NCBI GenBank assembly: GCA_023389055.1
Contig: JAEWFA010000038.1
Location: forward strand, 62,001-126,000
Source: Pseudomonadota bacterium
GTDB lineage: Bacteria; Pseudomonadota; Gammaproteobacteria; Burkholderiales; Burkholderiaceae_E
DNA length: 64,000 bases
Reading direction: 5' to 3'
In this document: positions 49,003-57,882 of the stretch, piece by piece
How the letters are laid out: each line of letters starts with the position of its first letter
Position numbering within the stretch: the first letter of the stretch is position 1
The notes under the pieces: model-generated
What the model was told of the DNA's origin: nothing
Database searches by the model: none
What the model saw: the letters and a program-made list of their open reading frames with translations, nothing else
Made by a program: the position numbers and the translations under genes

Positions 49003-49985
49003 CCGCCCGCACTCTCATGAACCTGCCTGCCTTCATCGACTACGAACACGGCATCACCGCCATCGACTCCGGCTTCGAGCGCCCGATGCTCGACGCGGTG
49101 CACCTGGTCGTCGAGGGCGGCCGCGCCGCGCTCGTCGACACCGCCTCGAACGAGTCGCTGCCGAAGGTGCTGGCGGCGCTCGCCGCGAAGGGGCTGTCGG
49201 CCGGCAACGTGGACTGGGTGCTGCTCACGCACGTACATCTCGATCATGCCGGCGGGGCGGGCGCGTACATGCGGCATTTCCCGAACGCGCGACTCACCGT
49301 GCACCCGCGCGGGGCGCGCCACATGATCGATCCGGCGCGGCTCGTCGCCGGCACCGTCGACGTCTATGGCGCCGAAGAGGCGCGGCGCATGTACGGCGAC
49401 ATCGTTCCGGTGCCTGCCGAGCGCGTCGTCGAGACGCCCGATGGCGCGAGCGTGTCGCTGAACGGACGGCGCTTCGAGTTCCTCGACACGCCGGGCCATG
49501 CGCGTCACCACGTGTGCATCGTCGACGAGCGCTCGGGGCACGTGTTCGCCGGCGACACGTTCGGGCTGTCGTACCGCGAACTCGACGTCGGGGGCAGGCC
49601 GGCGATCTTTCCGTCGACGACGCCGGTGCAGTTCGATCCGCCGGCGCTGCATGATTCGATCGACCGGCTGCTCGCACGCCGGCCGGGCGCCGTCTACGTC
49701 ACGCATTTCGGCCAGGTTCGCGACGTACAGCGCTGCGGGGCAGACCTTCACCGGCTGATCGACGCGCACGCGGCGCTGGGGCTCGACTGCGAGGGCGACG
49801 GCGTCGCCGGCGAGCGGCGATCGCAGCGGTTGCGCGAAGGCGTGCGCGCGATGGTGCTCGACGAGGCGCAACGGCAGCGCTGGCCGCTCGCACGCGAAGC
49901 GCTGCTCGCGCTCTTCGATCTCGACATCCGGCTCAACGCTGCCGGAATCGAATCCTGGCTCGACGCCCGCGCGGCGAGGGGCTGA
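48999..49985 (+). CDS. MBL-fold hydrolase
   Basis: The 328-residue protein has a complete metallo-beta-lactamase metal site: THVHLDHAGG near residue 76, LDTPGHARHH, an aspartate in FAGDTFG, and VTHFGQVRD. It resembles a large glyoxalase II-like group of unknown substrates. A helical C-terminal extension (~90 residues) follows. Start ATG 48999 overlaps the Nudix stop (ATGA), suggesting coupled translation; a second ATG at 49017 is possible. Pairing with a CoA-type Nudix enzyme might point to thioester or nucleotide turnover. Confidence 0.87.
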   Translation: MTARTLMNLPAFIDYEHGITAIDSGFERPMLDAVHLVVEGGRAALVDTASNESLPKVLAALAAKGLSAGNVDWVLLTHVHLDHAGGAGAYMRHFPNARLTVHPRGARHMIDPARLVAGTVDVYGAEEARRMYGDIVPVPAERVVETPDGASVSLNGRRFEFLDTPGHARHHVCIVDERSGHVFAGDTFGLSYRELDVGGRPAIFPSTTPVQFDPPALHDSIDRLLARRPGAVYVTHFGQVRDVQRCGADLHRLIDAHAALGLDCEGDGVAGERRSQRLREGVRAMVLDEAQRQRWPLAREALLALFDLDIRLNAAGIESWLDARAARG

Positions 49986-50001
49986 CGGCGCGCTCGCTCC
50001 T

Positions 50002-50832
50002 TCAGGCGCGCGCGTCGTGGTTTGCCGGCCGCAGCAGCCCGATCATCGCGCCGAACACCTTCGGCGCGCCCGCGACGACGCGCTCGGAGAACAGGTAGTC
50101 GGGATCGCCGCCGAAGTCGCCGATCAACCCGCCGGCTTCGGAGACGAGCAGGCTGCCCGCAGCGACGTCCCACGGGCTCAACCCCATCTCGAAGAACGCA
50201 TCGAAGCGCCCGCAGGCGACGTAGGCGAGATCGAGCGTCGCGGCGCCCGGGCGGCGAATGCCGCCGGCGCGTTCGGTGAGACTGCGGAAGATCGCCAGGT
50301 ACTCGTCGAGCCGATCGAGCTTGCGGTAGGGGAAGCCGGTGCCGATCAGCGCTTCCTCGAGCCTCTGGCGCTTCGAGACGCGGATTCGCCGGTCGTTCAG
50401 GAACGCGCCTGCGCCGCGCGAGGCGGTGAACAGTTCGTCGCGGTTCGGATCGTAGACGACCGCCTGCGTGACCTGTCCGCGCTGCATCAGCGCGATCGAG
50501 ATCGCGTACTGCGGCAGGCCGTGGATGAAGTTCGTCGTGCCGTCGAGCGGATCGATGATCCAGACGTTCTCGTCGCGTTCGATCGCCCGCCCGCCGGGGC
50601 CCTTCTGGCCGCGCACGAGGTGGCCGGATTCCTCGCCGAGGATCGTATGATCGGGATAGGCGCCGAGCAGCGTCTCGATGATCGCCTTCTCCGACGCGTG
50701 ATCGACTTCGGTGACGAAGTCGTTGCGCTGCTTGCGCGCGATGGCGAGGGTGTCGAGATCGAGGCTCGCACGATTGATGATTCGCGCCGCGCGGCGGGCC
50801 GCGCGAACCGCGACGTTGAGCATCGGATGCAT
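50002..50832 (-). CDS. suhB: Inositol-1-monophosphatase family protein
   Basis: The 276-residue SuhB-like phosphatase hydrolyses inositol-1-phosphate and also acts in rRNA antitermination in E. coli. Metal-binding motifs are clear: the glutamate in ILGEESGH, WIIDPLDGTTNFIHG, and SPWDVAAGSLLVSEAGG. The start MHPMLNVAVRAARRAA is the conserved family N-terminus. It is divergent from the tRNA methyltransferase gene with only 38 bases between starts, so their promoters must overlap each other's genes. Confidence 0.95.
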   Translation of the reverse strand: MHPMLNVAVRAARRAARIINRASLDLDTLAIARKQRNDFVTEVDHASEKAIIETLLGAYPDHTILGEESGHLVRGQKGPGGRAIERDENVWIIDPLDGTTNFIHGLPQYAISIALMQRGQVTQAVVYDPNRDELFTASRGAGAFLNDRRIRVSKRQRLEEALIGTGFPYRKLDRLDEYLAIFRSLTERAGGIRRPGAATLDLAYVACGRFDAFFEMGLSPWDVAAGSLLVSEAGGLIGDFGGDPDYLFSERVVAGAPKVFGAMIGLLRPANHDARA

Positions 50833-50870
50833 CGGAACGAAGCCTTGCGTGTAACCCTCGATTGTATCGG

Positions 50871-51713
50871 ATGGCACTGACCAGTCTCCACGCGCCCGCG
50901 TCGCCGTGGCTGTCGCGCGTACGTTTCGTCCTCGTCGGCACCAGCCATCCGGGCAACGTAGGCGCCGCTGCGCGCGCGATGCGCGTGATGGGGCTGCGCG
51001 AGCTCGTCCTCGTCGCTCCGCGCAGCGCGCGCATTGCGAAGCATCCCGAGGCGGTCGCGCGGGCAAGCGGCGCGCTCGACGTGCTCGAGAATGCGCGCGT
51101 CGTCGAATCGCTCGGCGAGGCGCTCGCGCCGAGCACGCTGGCGATCGCGGTCAGCGCGGACACGCGCGAGTTCGGCCCGGCGCCGCAACCGCCCGAGGAG
51201 CTTGCGGCACTCGCGTTCGAGGAGGCGAGCGCCGACGCGGCGGCGCGCATCGCCTTCGTCTTCGGCGCGGAGCGCAACGGGCTGTCGATCGAATCGGTCG
51301 GGCAATGCCAGCGGGTCTGCAGCATTCCCGGCGGCACCGACTACGCGTCGCTGAATCTCGCGCAGGCGGTGCAGGTCGTCGCGTACTGCCTGCGGGCGCA
51401 CGAGCGGCTGCATCCTGCGGCCGCCCCTGCCGAACCGGCCGTGCGCTTCGCGGCCCACGAGCAGGTCGAGGCGTTGCATGCGCACCTGGAGCGCGCGCTG
51501 GTGCGGATCGGTTTCCTCGATCCGCGTCATCCGAAGAAACTGATGCAGCGGCTGCGCCGGCTGTTCTCGCGCGCGCGGCTCGAAGTAGAGGAAGTGGAGT
51601 TGCTGCGCGGCGTGTGCACGCAGATCGAGAAGACGTGCACGAACCCCTACGCCGCGCCGGTGCGCGATTGCGCAAATGCACCCGGGTCGTCGGACGACGC
51701 CGAATCCGAATAA
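50871..51713 (+). CDS. trmJ: tRNA (cytidine/uridine-32-2'-O-)-methyltransferase
   Basis: A 280-residue SPOUT-class enzyme that methylates ribose at position 32 of certain tRNAs. RVRFVLVGTSHPGNVGAAARA opens the domain; FGAERNGLS and SLNLAQAVQVVAYCL are the knot motifs. A helical C-terminal part (about 170-265) fits the TrmJ dimer extension. ATG 50871 is preferred over a TTG nine bases earlier. In Burkholderiales this gene commonly lies between suhB and cysE, as here. Confidence 0.93.
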   Translation: MALTSLHAPASPWLSRVRFVLVGTSHPGNVGAAARAMRVMGLRELVLVAPRSARIAKHPEAVARASGALDVLENARVVESLGEALAPSTLAIAVSADTREFGPAPQPPEELAALAFEEASADAAARIAFVFGAERNGLSIESVGQCQRVCSIPGGTDYASLNLAQAVQVVAYCLRAHERLHPAAAPAEPAVRFAAHEQVEALHAHLERALVRIGFLDPRHPKKLMQRLRRLFSRARLEVEEVELLRGVCTQIEKTCTNPYAAPVRDCANAPGSSDDAESE

Positions 51714-51813
51714 ACTCGACCTTGCGGGGCGTATCGTGCTCGTCCCGCCTTCCGGCGCGCCGACCGCAGCGCGTGCGACGCGGCCGATCGGAAGTCACCG
51801 GAGAGGGTGCTAA

Positions 51814-52557
51814 ATGCTCGCGCGAATGCGGGAAGACGTCGCCGCCGTGCAGGGGAAGGATCCCGCTGCGCGCTCGGCGCTCGAGGTGCTGCTGTGCTAT
51901 CCGGGCGTGCACGCGTTGTGGATGCACCGCGGCGCGCACGCGTTGTGGAACGCCGGCTTTCGCACGCTCGGTCGCTTCGTGTCGCATCTGTCGCGCTGGC
52001 TCACCGGCATCGAGATCCACCCGGGCGCACGCATCGGGCGGCGCGTGTTCATCGACCACGGAATGGGGGTGGTGATCGGCGAGACGGCCGAGATCGGCGA
52101 CGACTGCACGATCTACCAGGGCGTCACGCTCGGCGGCACGTCGCTCGTGCGCGGCAAGCGGCATCCCACGCTCGGGCGCGAGGTGATCGTCGGCGCAGGC
52201 GCGAAGGTCCTGGGGCCGTTCACGGTAGGCGACGGCGCGCGCATCGGGTCGAACTCGGTCGTGATCAAGGAAGTGCCCCCCGGCGCCACTGCGCTGGGCA
52301 TTCCGGCGCGGATGATCGTCGAGGATGCCGACCGCCGTCGCGAGGCGCAGGCGGCGAAGATGGGCTTCTCGGCCTACGCGCTAACGCAGGGTGGCGACGA
52401 TCCGTTGTCGCTTGCGCTGCACATGCTGATCGACCACGTCGCCGAGCAGGATCGCCTGATCGAGCAATTGCAGGCATGCCTTGCGCGCATGGGCGCCGAC
52501 GTCTGCGACCACGGCGAGCCGCTCGACATCGGCGCGCTGAACCGGATGGTCGAGTAG
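51814..52557 (+). CDS. cysE: Serine O-acetyltransferase
   Basis: CysE acetylates serine with acetyl-CoA, the first step of cysteine synthesis. The 247-residue protein has a short N-terminal helical part, then a left-handed beta-helix with hexapeptide repeats (about 65-190): GIEIHPGARIGRRVFIDHG, VIGETAEIGDDCTIYQGVTL, GGTSLVRGKRHP. The catalytic His is in the HPGA or DHG segment. The N-terminal helices are shorter than in E. coli CysE, as in the short SAT type, so trimer rather than hexamer assembly is possible. The serine-making genes serC-serA are 42 kb away. Confidence 0.96.
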   Translation: MLARMREDVAAVQGKDPAARSALEVLLCYPGVHALWMHRGAHALWNAGFRTLGRFVSHLSRWLTGIEIHPGARIGRRVFIDHGMGVVIGETAEIGDDCTIYQGVTLGGTSLVRGKRHPTLGREVIVGAGAKVLGPFTVGDGARIGSNSVVIKEVPPGATALGIPARMIVEDADRRREAQAAKMGFSAYALTQGGDDPLSLALHMLIDHVAEQDRLIEQLQACLARMGADVCDHGEPLDIGALNRMVE

Positions 52558-52576
52558 CGTTCTCGCGGCCTCGGGC

Positions 52577-53374
52577 TCAGCGCAGCGTGCGCCACCCGTC
52601 GCGCGCGACGCACAGGAAGTCGCCTCTCGGCGCCTCGTCGCCGCGCCCGCCGTGCCAGTCCGACAACACCCAGCGTTGGCGCATCGTGCCGTCGACTTCG
52701 TGCCGATGGATCGCCGGCCGATGCGTGTGCCCGTGGACGAGCGCCTGCGCGCCGGACTCGCGCAGCGCCGCGACGACCGCTTCGTCGTCGACGTCGCCCG
52801 GGGCGCCGCCTTCCAGCGCGCGCGCCGCCTGCACGCGCCGGCTCTGCTCGCGCAACTGGTGGGCGATCGCCAGCCGCTCGTCGAGCGGACGCGCGAGGAA
52901 GTCGGCCTGCCATGCCGGACTGCGAACGATCGCCCGCGCCCGCTGGTATTCGACGTCGTCCGTGCACAGCGCGTCGCCGTGCGCGAGCAGCACCGATCGG
53001 CCGAAAAGACGCACCATGCTCGGATCGTCGAGCAGCGTCGCGCCGCTGCGCTGCGAGAACGGCGTGGCGCGCGCCGCGACGGGCAACGGTACGTCGAGCA
53101 GGAAATCGCGATTTCCGCGCATGACATAGACCGTCGTTCCTCGTTGCGTGAGCAAGCGAAGCCGCGCGACGAAGGCCGACGCGACGACGTCGGGCTGGTC
53201 GTCGCCGGCCCACGCCTCGAACAGGTCGCCGAGCAGGAACAGGTGGGAAGCCGAGCCGGCGACGCGATCGAAGGCCGCGAGGAAGTGCGCGCCGCTGCCG
53301 GCGTCGTGCTCGCCCAGGTGCATGTCCGAGGCGAACAGCGCGACGTGGGCCGGATCGCTGCCGATCTCGATCAT
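52577..53374 (-). CDS. lpxH: UDP-2,3-diacylglucosamine diphosphatase
   Basis: LpxH cleaves UDP-2,3-diacylglucosamine to lipid X in lipid A synthesis. This 265-residue calcineurin-type phosphoesterase shows every metal motif: SDMHLG (DxH), LLGDLFEAW (GD), RGNRDFL (GNRD), AHGDALCTDD and HGHTHRP. It lies 25 bases downstream of the cyclophilin gene on the same strand, the normal order in Burkholderiales. Confidence 0.95.
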   Translation of the reverse strand: MIEIGSDPAHVALFASDMHLGEHDAGSGAHFLAAFDRVAGSASHLFLLGDLFEAWAGDDQPDVVASAFVARLRLLTQRGTTVYVMRGNRDFLLDVPLPVAARATPFSQRSGATLLDDPSMVRLFGRSVLLAHGDALCTDDVEYQRARAIVRSPAWQADFLARPLDERLAIAHQLREQSRRVQAARALEGGAPGDVDDEAVVAALRESGAQALVHGHTHRPAIHRHEVDGTMRQRWVLSDWHGGRGDEAPRGDFLCVARDGWRTLR

Positions 53375-53399
53375 CGCGTCGCCGACCTCGGCTTCGCGC

Positions 53400-53996
53400 T
53401 CAAGCCTTCGCGCCGACTCGCTGCACCGACTCGATGACTACCGGGGTGCCCGGTACGTCGCGGTACGGTCCGACGGTGGTCGTCGGCACGGCGCGGATCG
53501 CGTCGACGACTTCCATGCCGCGCACGACCTTGCCGAATACCGCGTAGCCGTGGCCGTCCGGCTGCGGATGGTTCAGCCCCGCGTTGTCCACGACGTTGAC
53601 GAAGAACTGGGCCGTCGCCGAGTTCGGATCGCCGGTGCGCGCCATCGCGACCGAGCCGCGGTCGTTCTTCAGCCCGTTCTTCGACTCGAGCGCGATCGGC
53701 GCACGCGTCTGCTTGGGCCGCATCGCGCCCTGGTACAGGCCGGCGTCGAAGCCGCCGCCCTGGATCATGAAGTTGGAGATGACGCGATGGAAGATCGTCC
53801 CCGCGTAGAAACCGTCGTCGACGTACTGCAGGAAGTTCGCCACCGTAGCCGGCGCCTTCTCGGGGTACAACTCGATGACGAACTCGCCCATCGACGTGTT
53901 GACGAGCACCTGCGGGTTGGCGGCGGCGCTCGCACCGTCGGGGATCGCGTTCAATGCAAGGACGAGGGCGCCGATGAGCGGCAGTTTCCTGAACAT
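53400..53996 (-). CDS. Periplasmic cyclophilin-type prolyl isomerase
   Basis: The 198-residue peptidyl-prolyl isomerase begins with a signal peptide (PLIGALVLALNAIPDGASA) and then a compact cyclophilin domain: TSMGEFVIELYPEKAP, FHRVISNFMIQGG with the catalytic arginine, FVNVVDN, and FGKVVRGMEVVDAI. It should speed proline isomerisation during folding of exported proteins, like PpiA. Adjacent genes are lpxH downstream and a TPR protein upstream, all on the minus strand. Confidence 0.94.
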   Translation of the reverse strand: MFRKLPLIGALVLALNAIPDGASAAANPQVLVNTSMGEFVIELYPEKAPATVANFLQYVDDGFYAGTIFHRVISNFMIQGGGFDAGLYQGAMRPKQTRAPIALESKNGLKNDRGSVAMARTGDPNSATAQFFVNVVDNAGLNHPQPDGHGYAVFGKVVRGMEVVDAIRAVPTTTVGPYRDVPGTPVVIESVQRVGAKA

Positions 53997-54073
53997 CGTG
54001 GCTTGGCTCCCGAAAGGAAGGAAGGGGAAGGAAAACGGATAGGCAAACGGCGAACGGCAGATCGCTTGCCGCT

Positions 54074-54724
54074 TCAGTGCGCCGGCGCCGGCGCGCTTTC
54101 GCGCGGGGTCGCAGCCGGTGCGCTCGAAGGCGCGGCCAGTCGTGCGATCAGCTCGCGCGTGCGCTCGAGCTTCTCGCGGGCCGCGCGGTTGCCCGCGTCG
54201 TCATCGAGCGCGCGCTGGTACGAGCGCTCGGCCAGCCGAAGCTGCACGTCGCCGAGGTTCTCGTGCGCGAGCGAGTAGGAGGGCAGCGCGCGCAGCGCCC
54301 CTTCGAGCGCCTCGTGCGCCTGGTCGAGCTCGCCGCGCTGCGCGCGCAACGCGGCGAGGTTGTTGTACGGCTCGGGCAGTTCGGGGAACGAGTGCGTGAG
54401 CCCGGTGAACACAGTGATCGCGTCGTCGGTGCGGCCCATCTGCGCGAGCAGTACGCCGCGCTGGAAGCGAAGCTGCGCATCGGCCGGCGAGCTCTCGAGC
54501 GCGCGATCGATGACGGCCAGCGCTTCGTCGCGACGATTCCGTGCGAGCAGCGCGAGCGCGCGCTCGAGCGCTTCGGCCGCCGCGCGCGGCGACGGCTCGA
54601 CGGTGGCCGGGCGCACGAGCGGTACGGGGTTCGTCTGCGCGCAAGCCGGTACGGTTGCGAGCGAGGCGAGGGCGAGGCATGCGGCGCCGATTGCGGGCAA
54701 TGCTGCTGATATACTCGATCGCAT
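54074..54724 (-). CDS. Secreted tetratricopeptide-repeat protein
   Basis: A 216-residue protein with a signal peptide (about 1-30, ending ACAQT) and three to four TPR units (about 48-180), for example ALALLARNRRDEALAVIDRAL, LQRGV-like turns, and AVFTGLTHSFPELPEPYNNLA. The proline/alanine-rich tail is unstructured. It has no enzymatic motif and is probably a periplasmic scaffold. Homologues commonly sit between cysS and the cyclophilin gene in Burkholderiales. Its 5' end overlaps the likely cysS promoter. Confidence 0.88.
   Translation of the reverse strand: MRSSISAALPAIGAACLALASLATVPACAQTNPVPLVRPATVEPSPRAAAEALERALALLARNRRDEALAVIDRALESSPADAQLRFQRGVLLAQMGRTDDAITVFTGLTHSFPELPEPYNNLAALRAQRGELDQAHEALEGALRALPSYSLAHENLGDVQLRLAERSYQRALDDDAGNRAAREKLERTRELIARLAAPSSAPAATPRESAPAPAH
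54710..54715 (+). promoter_or_regulatory. -10 hexamer for cysS
   Basis: TATACT matches the -10 consensus at five of six bases and points toward cysS, leaving a leader of about 88 bases. It lies inside the first codons of the divergent TPR gene. No good -35 at the correct spacing is seen. Confidence 0.4.
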
Positions 54725-54808
54725 CCCGGCATTCTAGCCAATCGAAGCTCCGGCGCCGGGCGTCCTCCACTCGCACGAAGCGCGCGAGTCGCCCGCGCGA
54801 AGCGTTTC

Positions 54809-56209
54809 ATGCTCCGCATCCACAACTCGCTTACGCGCAGCAAGGAAGTCTTCGTTCCGCTAGAGCCCGGCAAGGTCCGGATGTACGTCTGCGGGATGAC
54901 GGTCTACGACTGGTGCCACGTCGGCCACGCGCGGGTGCTCGTCGTCTTCGACATGGTGCAGCGCTGGTTGCGGGCGAGCGGCTATCGCGTCACCTACGTG
55001 CGCAACATCACCGACATCGACGACAAGATCATTCGCCGCGCCGTCGAGAACGGCGAATCGATCGCATCGCTCACCGGACGCTTCATCGCGGCGATGCACG
55101 AAGACGCCGACGCGCTGGGCGTGCAGCGCCCCGATCACGAGCCGCGCGCAACGCAGTTCGTTCCGCAGATGCTCGGCCTGATCGACCTGCTCGAACAGAA
55201 GGGCCTGGCGTATCGCACCGACGACGGCGACGTCGATTACGCCGTCCGGCGTTTCCCCGACTACGGCCGGCTGTCGGGCAAGTCGCTCGACGATCTGCGC
55301 GCCGGCGAGCGCGTGCGCGTGGCCGACGACAAGCGCGATCCGCTCGACTTCGTCCTCTGGAAGGCGGCCAAGCCCGACGAGCCCGACGAAGCGCGCTGGG
55401 AATCGCCGTACGGCGACGGCCGACCCGGATGGCACATCGAGTGCTCGGCGATGGCCACCAGCCTGCTCGGCAAGACGCTCGATATCCACGGCGGCGGCGC
55501 CGACCTGCAGTTCCCGCACCACGAGAACGAGATCGCGCAGAGCGAAGGCGCGCTCGGCTGCACCTTCGTGCGCTACTGGATGCACAACGGCTTCGTGCGC
55601 GTCGACGACGAGAAGATGTCCAAGTCGCTGGGCAACTTCTTCACGATCCGCGAGGTACTCGATAAGTACGACCCCGAGGTGCTGCGCCTGTTCATCCTGC
55701 GCGCGCACTACCGCAGTCCGCTGAACCATTCCGACACGCACCTGGACGATGCGCGCGGCGCGCTGCTGCGCCTGTACGGTGCGCTCGGTGGGTCGGGCGA
55801 CGACGGCACTGCGCCGCTCGACTGGTCCGACCCGTGGGCGGCGCGTTTTCGAGACGCGATGAACGACGACTTCAACACGCCGATCGCGCTCGCGGTGCTG
55901 TTCGAACTCGCCGCCGAGGTGAACCGCACGCGTTCGGCGGCGCTGGAGCGGTTGCTGCGCGCGCTCGGCGGCACGCTGGGCCTGTTGCAGCGGGATTCGG
56001 CCGAGGTCCGCCAGGGAGGCCTGCGCGGAAGGGCCGCACTGCGCACCCCGGCGCTCGACGATGCCGAGATCGAGGCACGGATCGCATTGCGCGCCGAGGC
56101 GAAGAAGGCGAAACGCTACGCCGAGGCCGATCGCATCCGCGACGCGCTGGCGTCGCAGGGCATCGTGCTCGAGGACTCGGCGGGCGGCACGACGTGGAGA
56201 CGCTCGTGA
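54809..56209 (+). CDS. cysS: Cysteinyl-tRNA synthetase
   Basis: This 466-residue class I synthetase charges tRNA-Cys. The zinc cysteine and first signature appear in YVCGMTVYDWCHVGHARV, where HVGH is the HIGH motif. WHIECSAMA and the GGGADLQFPHHENE zinc segment follow, and DEKMSKSLGNF is the KMSKS loop. The C-terminal anticodon-binding helices are present. The length is normal. Confidence 0.97.
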   Translation: MLRIHNSLTRSKEVFVPLEPGKVRMYVCGMTVYDWCHVGHARVLVVFDMVQRWLRASGYRVTYVRNITDIDDKIIRRAVENGESIASLTGRFIAAMHEDADALGVQRPDHEPRATQFVPQMLGLIDLLEQKGLAYRTDDGDVDYAVRRFPDYGRLSGKSLDDLRAGERVRVADDKRDPLDFVLWKAAKPDEPDEARWESPYGDGRPGWHIECSAMATSLLGKTLDIHGGGADLQFPHHENEIAQSEGALGCTFVRYWMHNGFVRVDDEKMSKSLGNFFTIREVLDKYDPEVLRLFILRAHYRSPLNHSDTHLDDARGALLRLYGALGGSGDDGTAPLDWSDPWAARFRDAMNDDFNTPIALAVLFELAAEVNRTRSAALERLLRALGGTLGLLQRDSAEVRQGGLRGRAALRTPALDDAEIEARIALRAEAKKAKRYAEADRIRDALASQGIVLEDSAGGTTWRRS

Positions 56210-56237
56210 GCCGCGATCCGACCGCGTGCGTCAGCCG

Positions 56238-57257
56238 ATGAAGCCGTTCTGGATCCACTCGGGGCTCGCGCTGCTCGAGGTCGACGAGCACGGCGGACTG
56301 CGCGCCACCGATGCGTTCCTGGTCGCGTACCTGCACCGCGCCGAGCTCGCGCTGATCGAGACCTCCTGCGCCGCCGAGCGCGCGTTGCACGCGCGCCTGC
56401 ACGAAGATCCGCGCCGGGCGGTCGAAGGCGCGGAACTCGACGCGATCGTCGATCGGGACGCGCGCGACAGCTGGCGGCTGTTCCTGCGCTTTCGCGACCG
56501 GCTGCTCGAAGCGCCGAACCTGCAGTCGGCCTACGTGGCGATCTTCGCCGACGCGCAGCAGCGCGGCCGCATCGACGTGCCGCCGCTGCTCATCGAGCAG
56601 CTCGCGCAGATCATCGTCCACCACATGCTGGCGCATTGCGAAGACGGCCTGATGCTGCGGGTCGCCGAACTGTGGTTTCGCGAGCAGCGCGTCACGCTCG
56701 TCGACGGGCGCGTGCTGCTGGCCGATCTCGAAACGGTCGAGGCGCGTGCGGCCGGCGCCGGGCGCGGAAGCCTCGGGCGCCTGCTCGCGCAGGCGCAGAC
56801 CGGCACGAGCGTGGATTTCGAGGTCATCGATACGCCGAACGCCGACGCGTACTTCGGCCGCGACGAGCAGCACGACTTCGCCGTCGAGATCGGGCACGGG
56901 CGTGCGGCCGCGCAGCGCTTGTGCGAACTGTTGCGGCGCTGGGTGGGGCACCTGCTCGGAGTGTCCGTTCAGGTGAGCACGCTGTCGTCGATCGAGGATC
57001 CTCGCTGGCGCTGGCACACCGGGCTCGATGCGCAGGCGAGCCTGCTGCTCGACAAGCTGTATCGCGGCGAAGGCCTCGATCCGGACGAGCATCGGCGCCT
57101 GCTGCTGCTGATGCGGCTGGATTTCGAGCGGCTCGACGACCAGGACGCGCAGGTGGCCGGCAAACCGGTCTATCTCGCGCTTGCGGCGGACGATGCGGGT
57201 GTGCTGCGGATGAAGCCGCAGAACCTGCTGTTCAACCTGCCGCTGAAGGCGCATTGA
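56238..57257 (+). CDS. DUF6352-like conserved protein
   Basis: The 339-residue protein has the layout of a family I know only as an uncharacterised one (DUF6352) found in Burkholderiales. It opens FWIHSGLALLEVDEHG. No catalytic motif, membrane helix or signal is visible; composition is that of a soluble alpha-helical protein, with long acidic and leucine-rich helices. It lies between cysS and alkA on the same strand, so it may be co-transcribed with them. No function is proposed. Confidence 0.8.
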   Translation: MKPFWIHSGLALLEVDEHGGLRATDAFLVAYLHRAELALIETSCAAERALHARLHEDPRRAVEGAELDAIVDRDARDSWRLFLRFRDRLLEAPNLQSAYVAIFADAQQRGRIDVPPLLIEQLAQIIVHHMLAHCEDGLMLRVAELWFREQRVTLVDGRVLLADLETVEARAAGAGRGSLGRLLAQAQTGTSVDFEVIDTPNADAYFGRDEQHDFAVEIGHGRAAAQRLCELLRRWVGHLLGVSVQVSTLSSIEDPRWRWHTGLDAQASLLLDKLYRGEGLDPDEHRRLLLLMRLDFERLDDQDAQVAGKPVYLALAADDAGVLRMKPQNLLFNLPLKAH

Positions 57258-57258
57258 A

Positions 57259-57882
57259 GTGTCCAAGCCCGGCTGGTGGGACGAGGCCTGCGCGATGCTC
57301 GCCGAAAGCGACGCGACGATGGCGCGCATCATCGACCGCTGCGATGGGCACCTGGTGTCGCGCGGCGACGCGTTCCAGACGCTCGCGCGCTCGATCGTCG
57401 GGCAGCAGATTTCGGTGAAGGCAGCGCAGTCGGTCTGGGAGCGCTTCGTCGCCGCCTGCGGCGCCGAAGGCGCGGCGCCGCTGCGCGTCTCGAGGATGCG
57501 CGTGACCACGTTGCGCAATTGCGGCCTGTCGCAACGCAAGGCCGAGTACCTGAAGGACCTGGCTGCGCATTTCCGCTCCGGCGAGGTCGACCCCGGGCGC
57601 TGGCCGCTGCTCGACGACGACGCCATCATCGAAGAGCTGTGCGCGGTGCGCGGCATCGGCCGCTGGACGGCCGAAATGTTCCTGATCTTCAATCTGCAGC
57701 GCCCCGACGTCTATCCGCTGGATGACGTCGGCCTGTTGCGCGGCATCGCCGCGCAGTACCGCGAAGGGCAGCCGGTCACGCGCGCCGAGGCGATCGAACT
57801 CGGCGAGGCGTGGCGCCCGTGGCGTACGGTGGCCACCTGGTACCTGTGGCGCGTGCAGGATCCGTTGCCGGTGGAATATTGA
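57259..57882 (+). CDS. alkA: DNA-3-methyladenine glycosylase II
   Basis: The 207-residue HhH-GPD glycosylase removes alkylated bases from DNA. SIVGQQISVKAA and LCAVRGIGRWTAEMFLIF (helix-hairpin-helix) are diagnostic. The catalytic aspartate is in YPLDDVGLLRG. The N-terminal TBP-like domain of E. coli AlkA is missing, as in the shorter MAG type. GTG 57259 starts one base after the previous stop, and the stop overlaps the accA start as TGATG. Confidence 0.95.
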   Translation: MSKPGWWDEACAMLAESDATMARIIDRCDGHLVSRGDAFQTLARSIVGQQISVKAAQSVWERFVAACGAEGAAPLRVSRMRVTTLRNCGLSQRKAEYLKDLAAHFRSGEVDPGRWPLLDDDAIIEELCAVRGIGRWTAEMFLIFNLQRPDVYPLDDVGLLRGIAAQYREGQPVTRAEAIELGEAWRPWRTVATWYLWRVQDPLPVEY

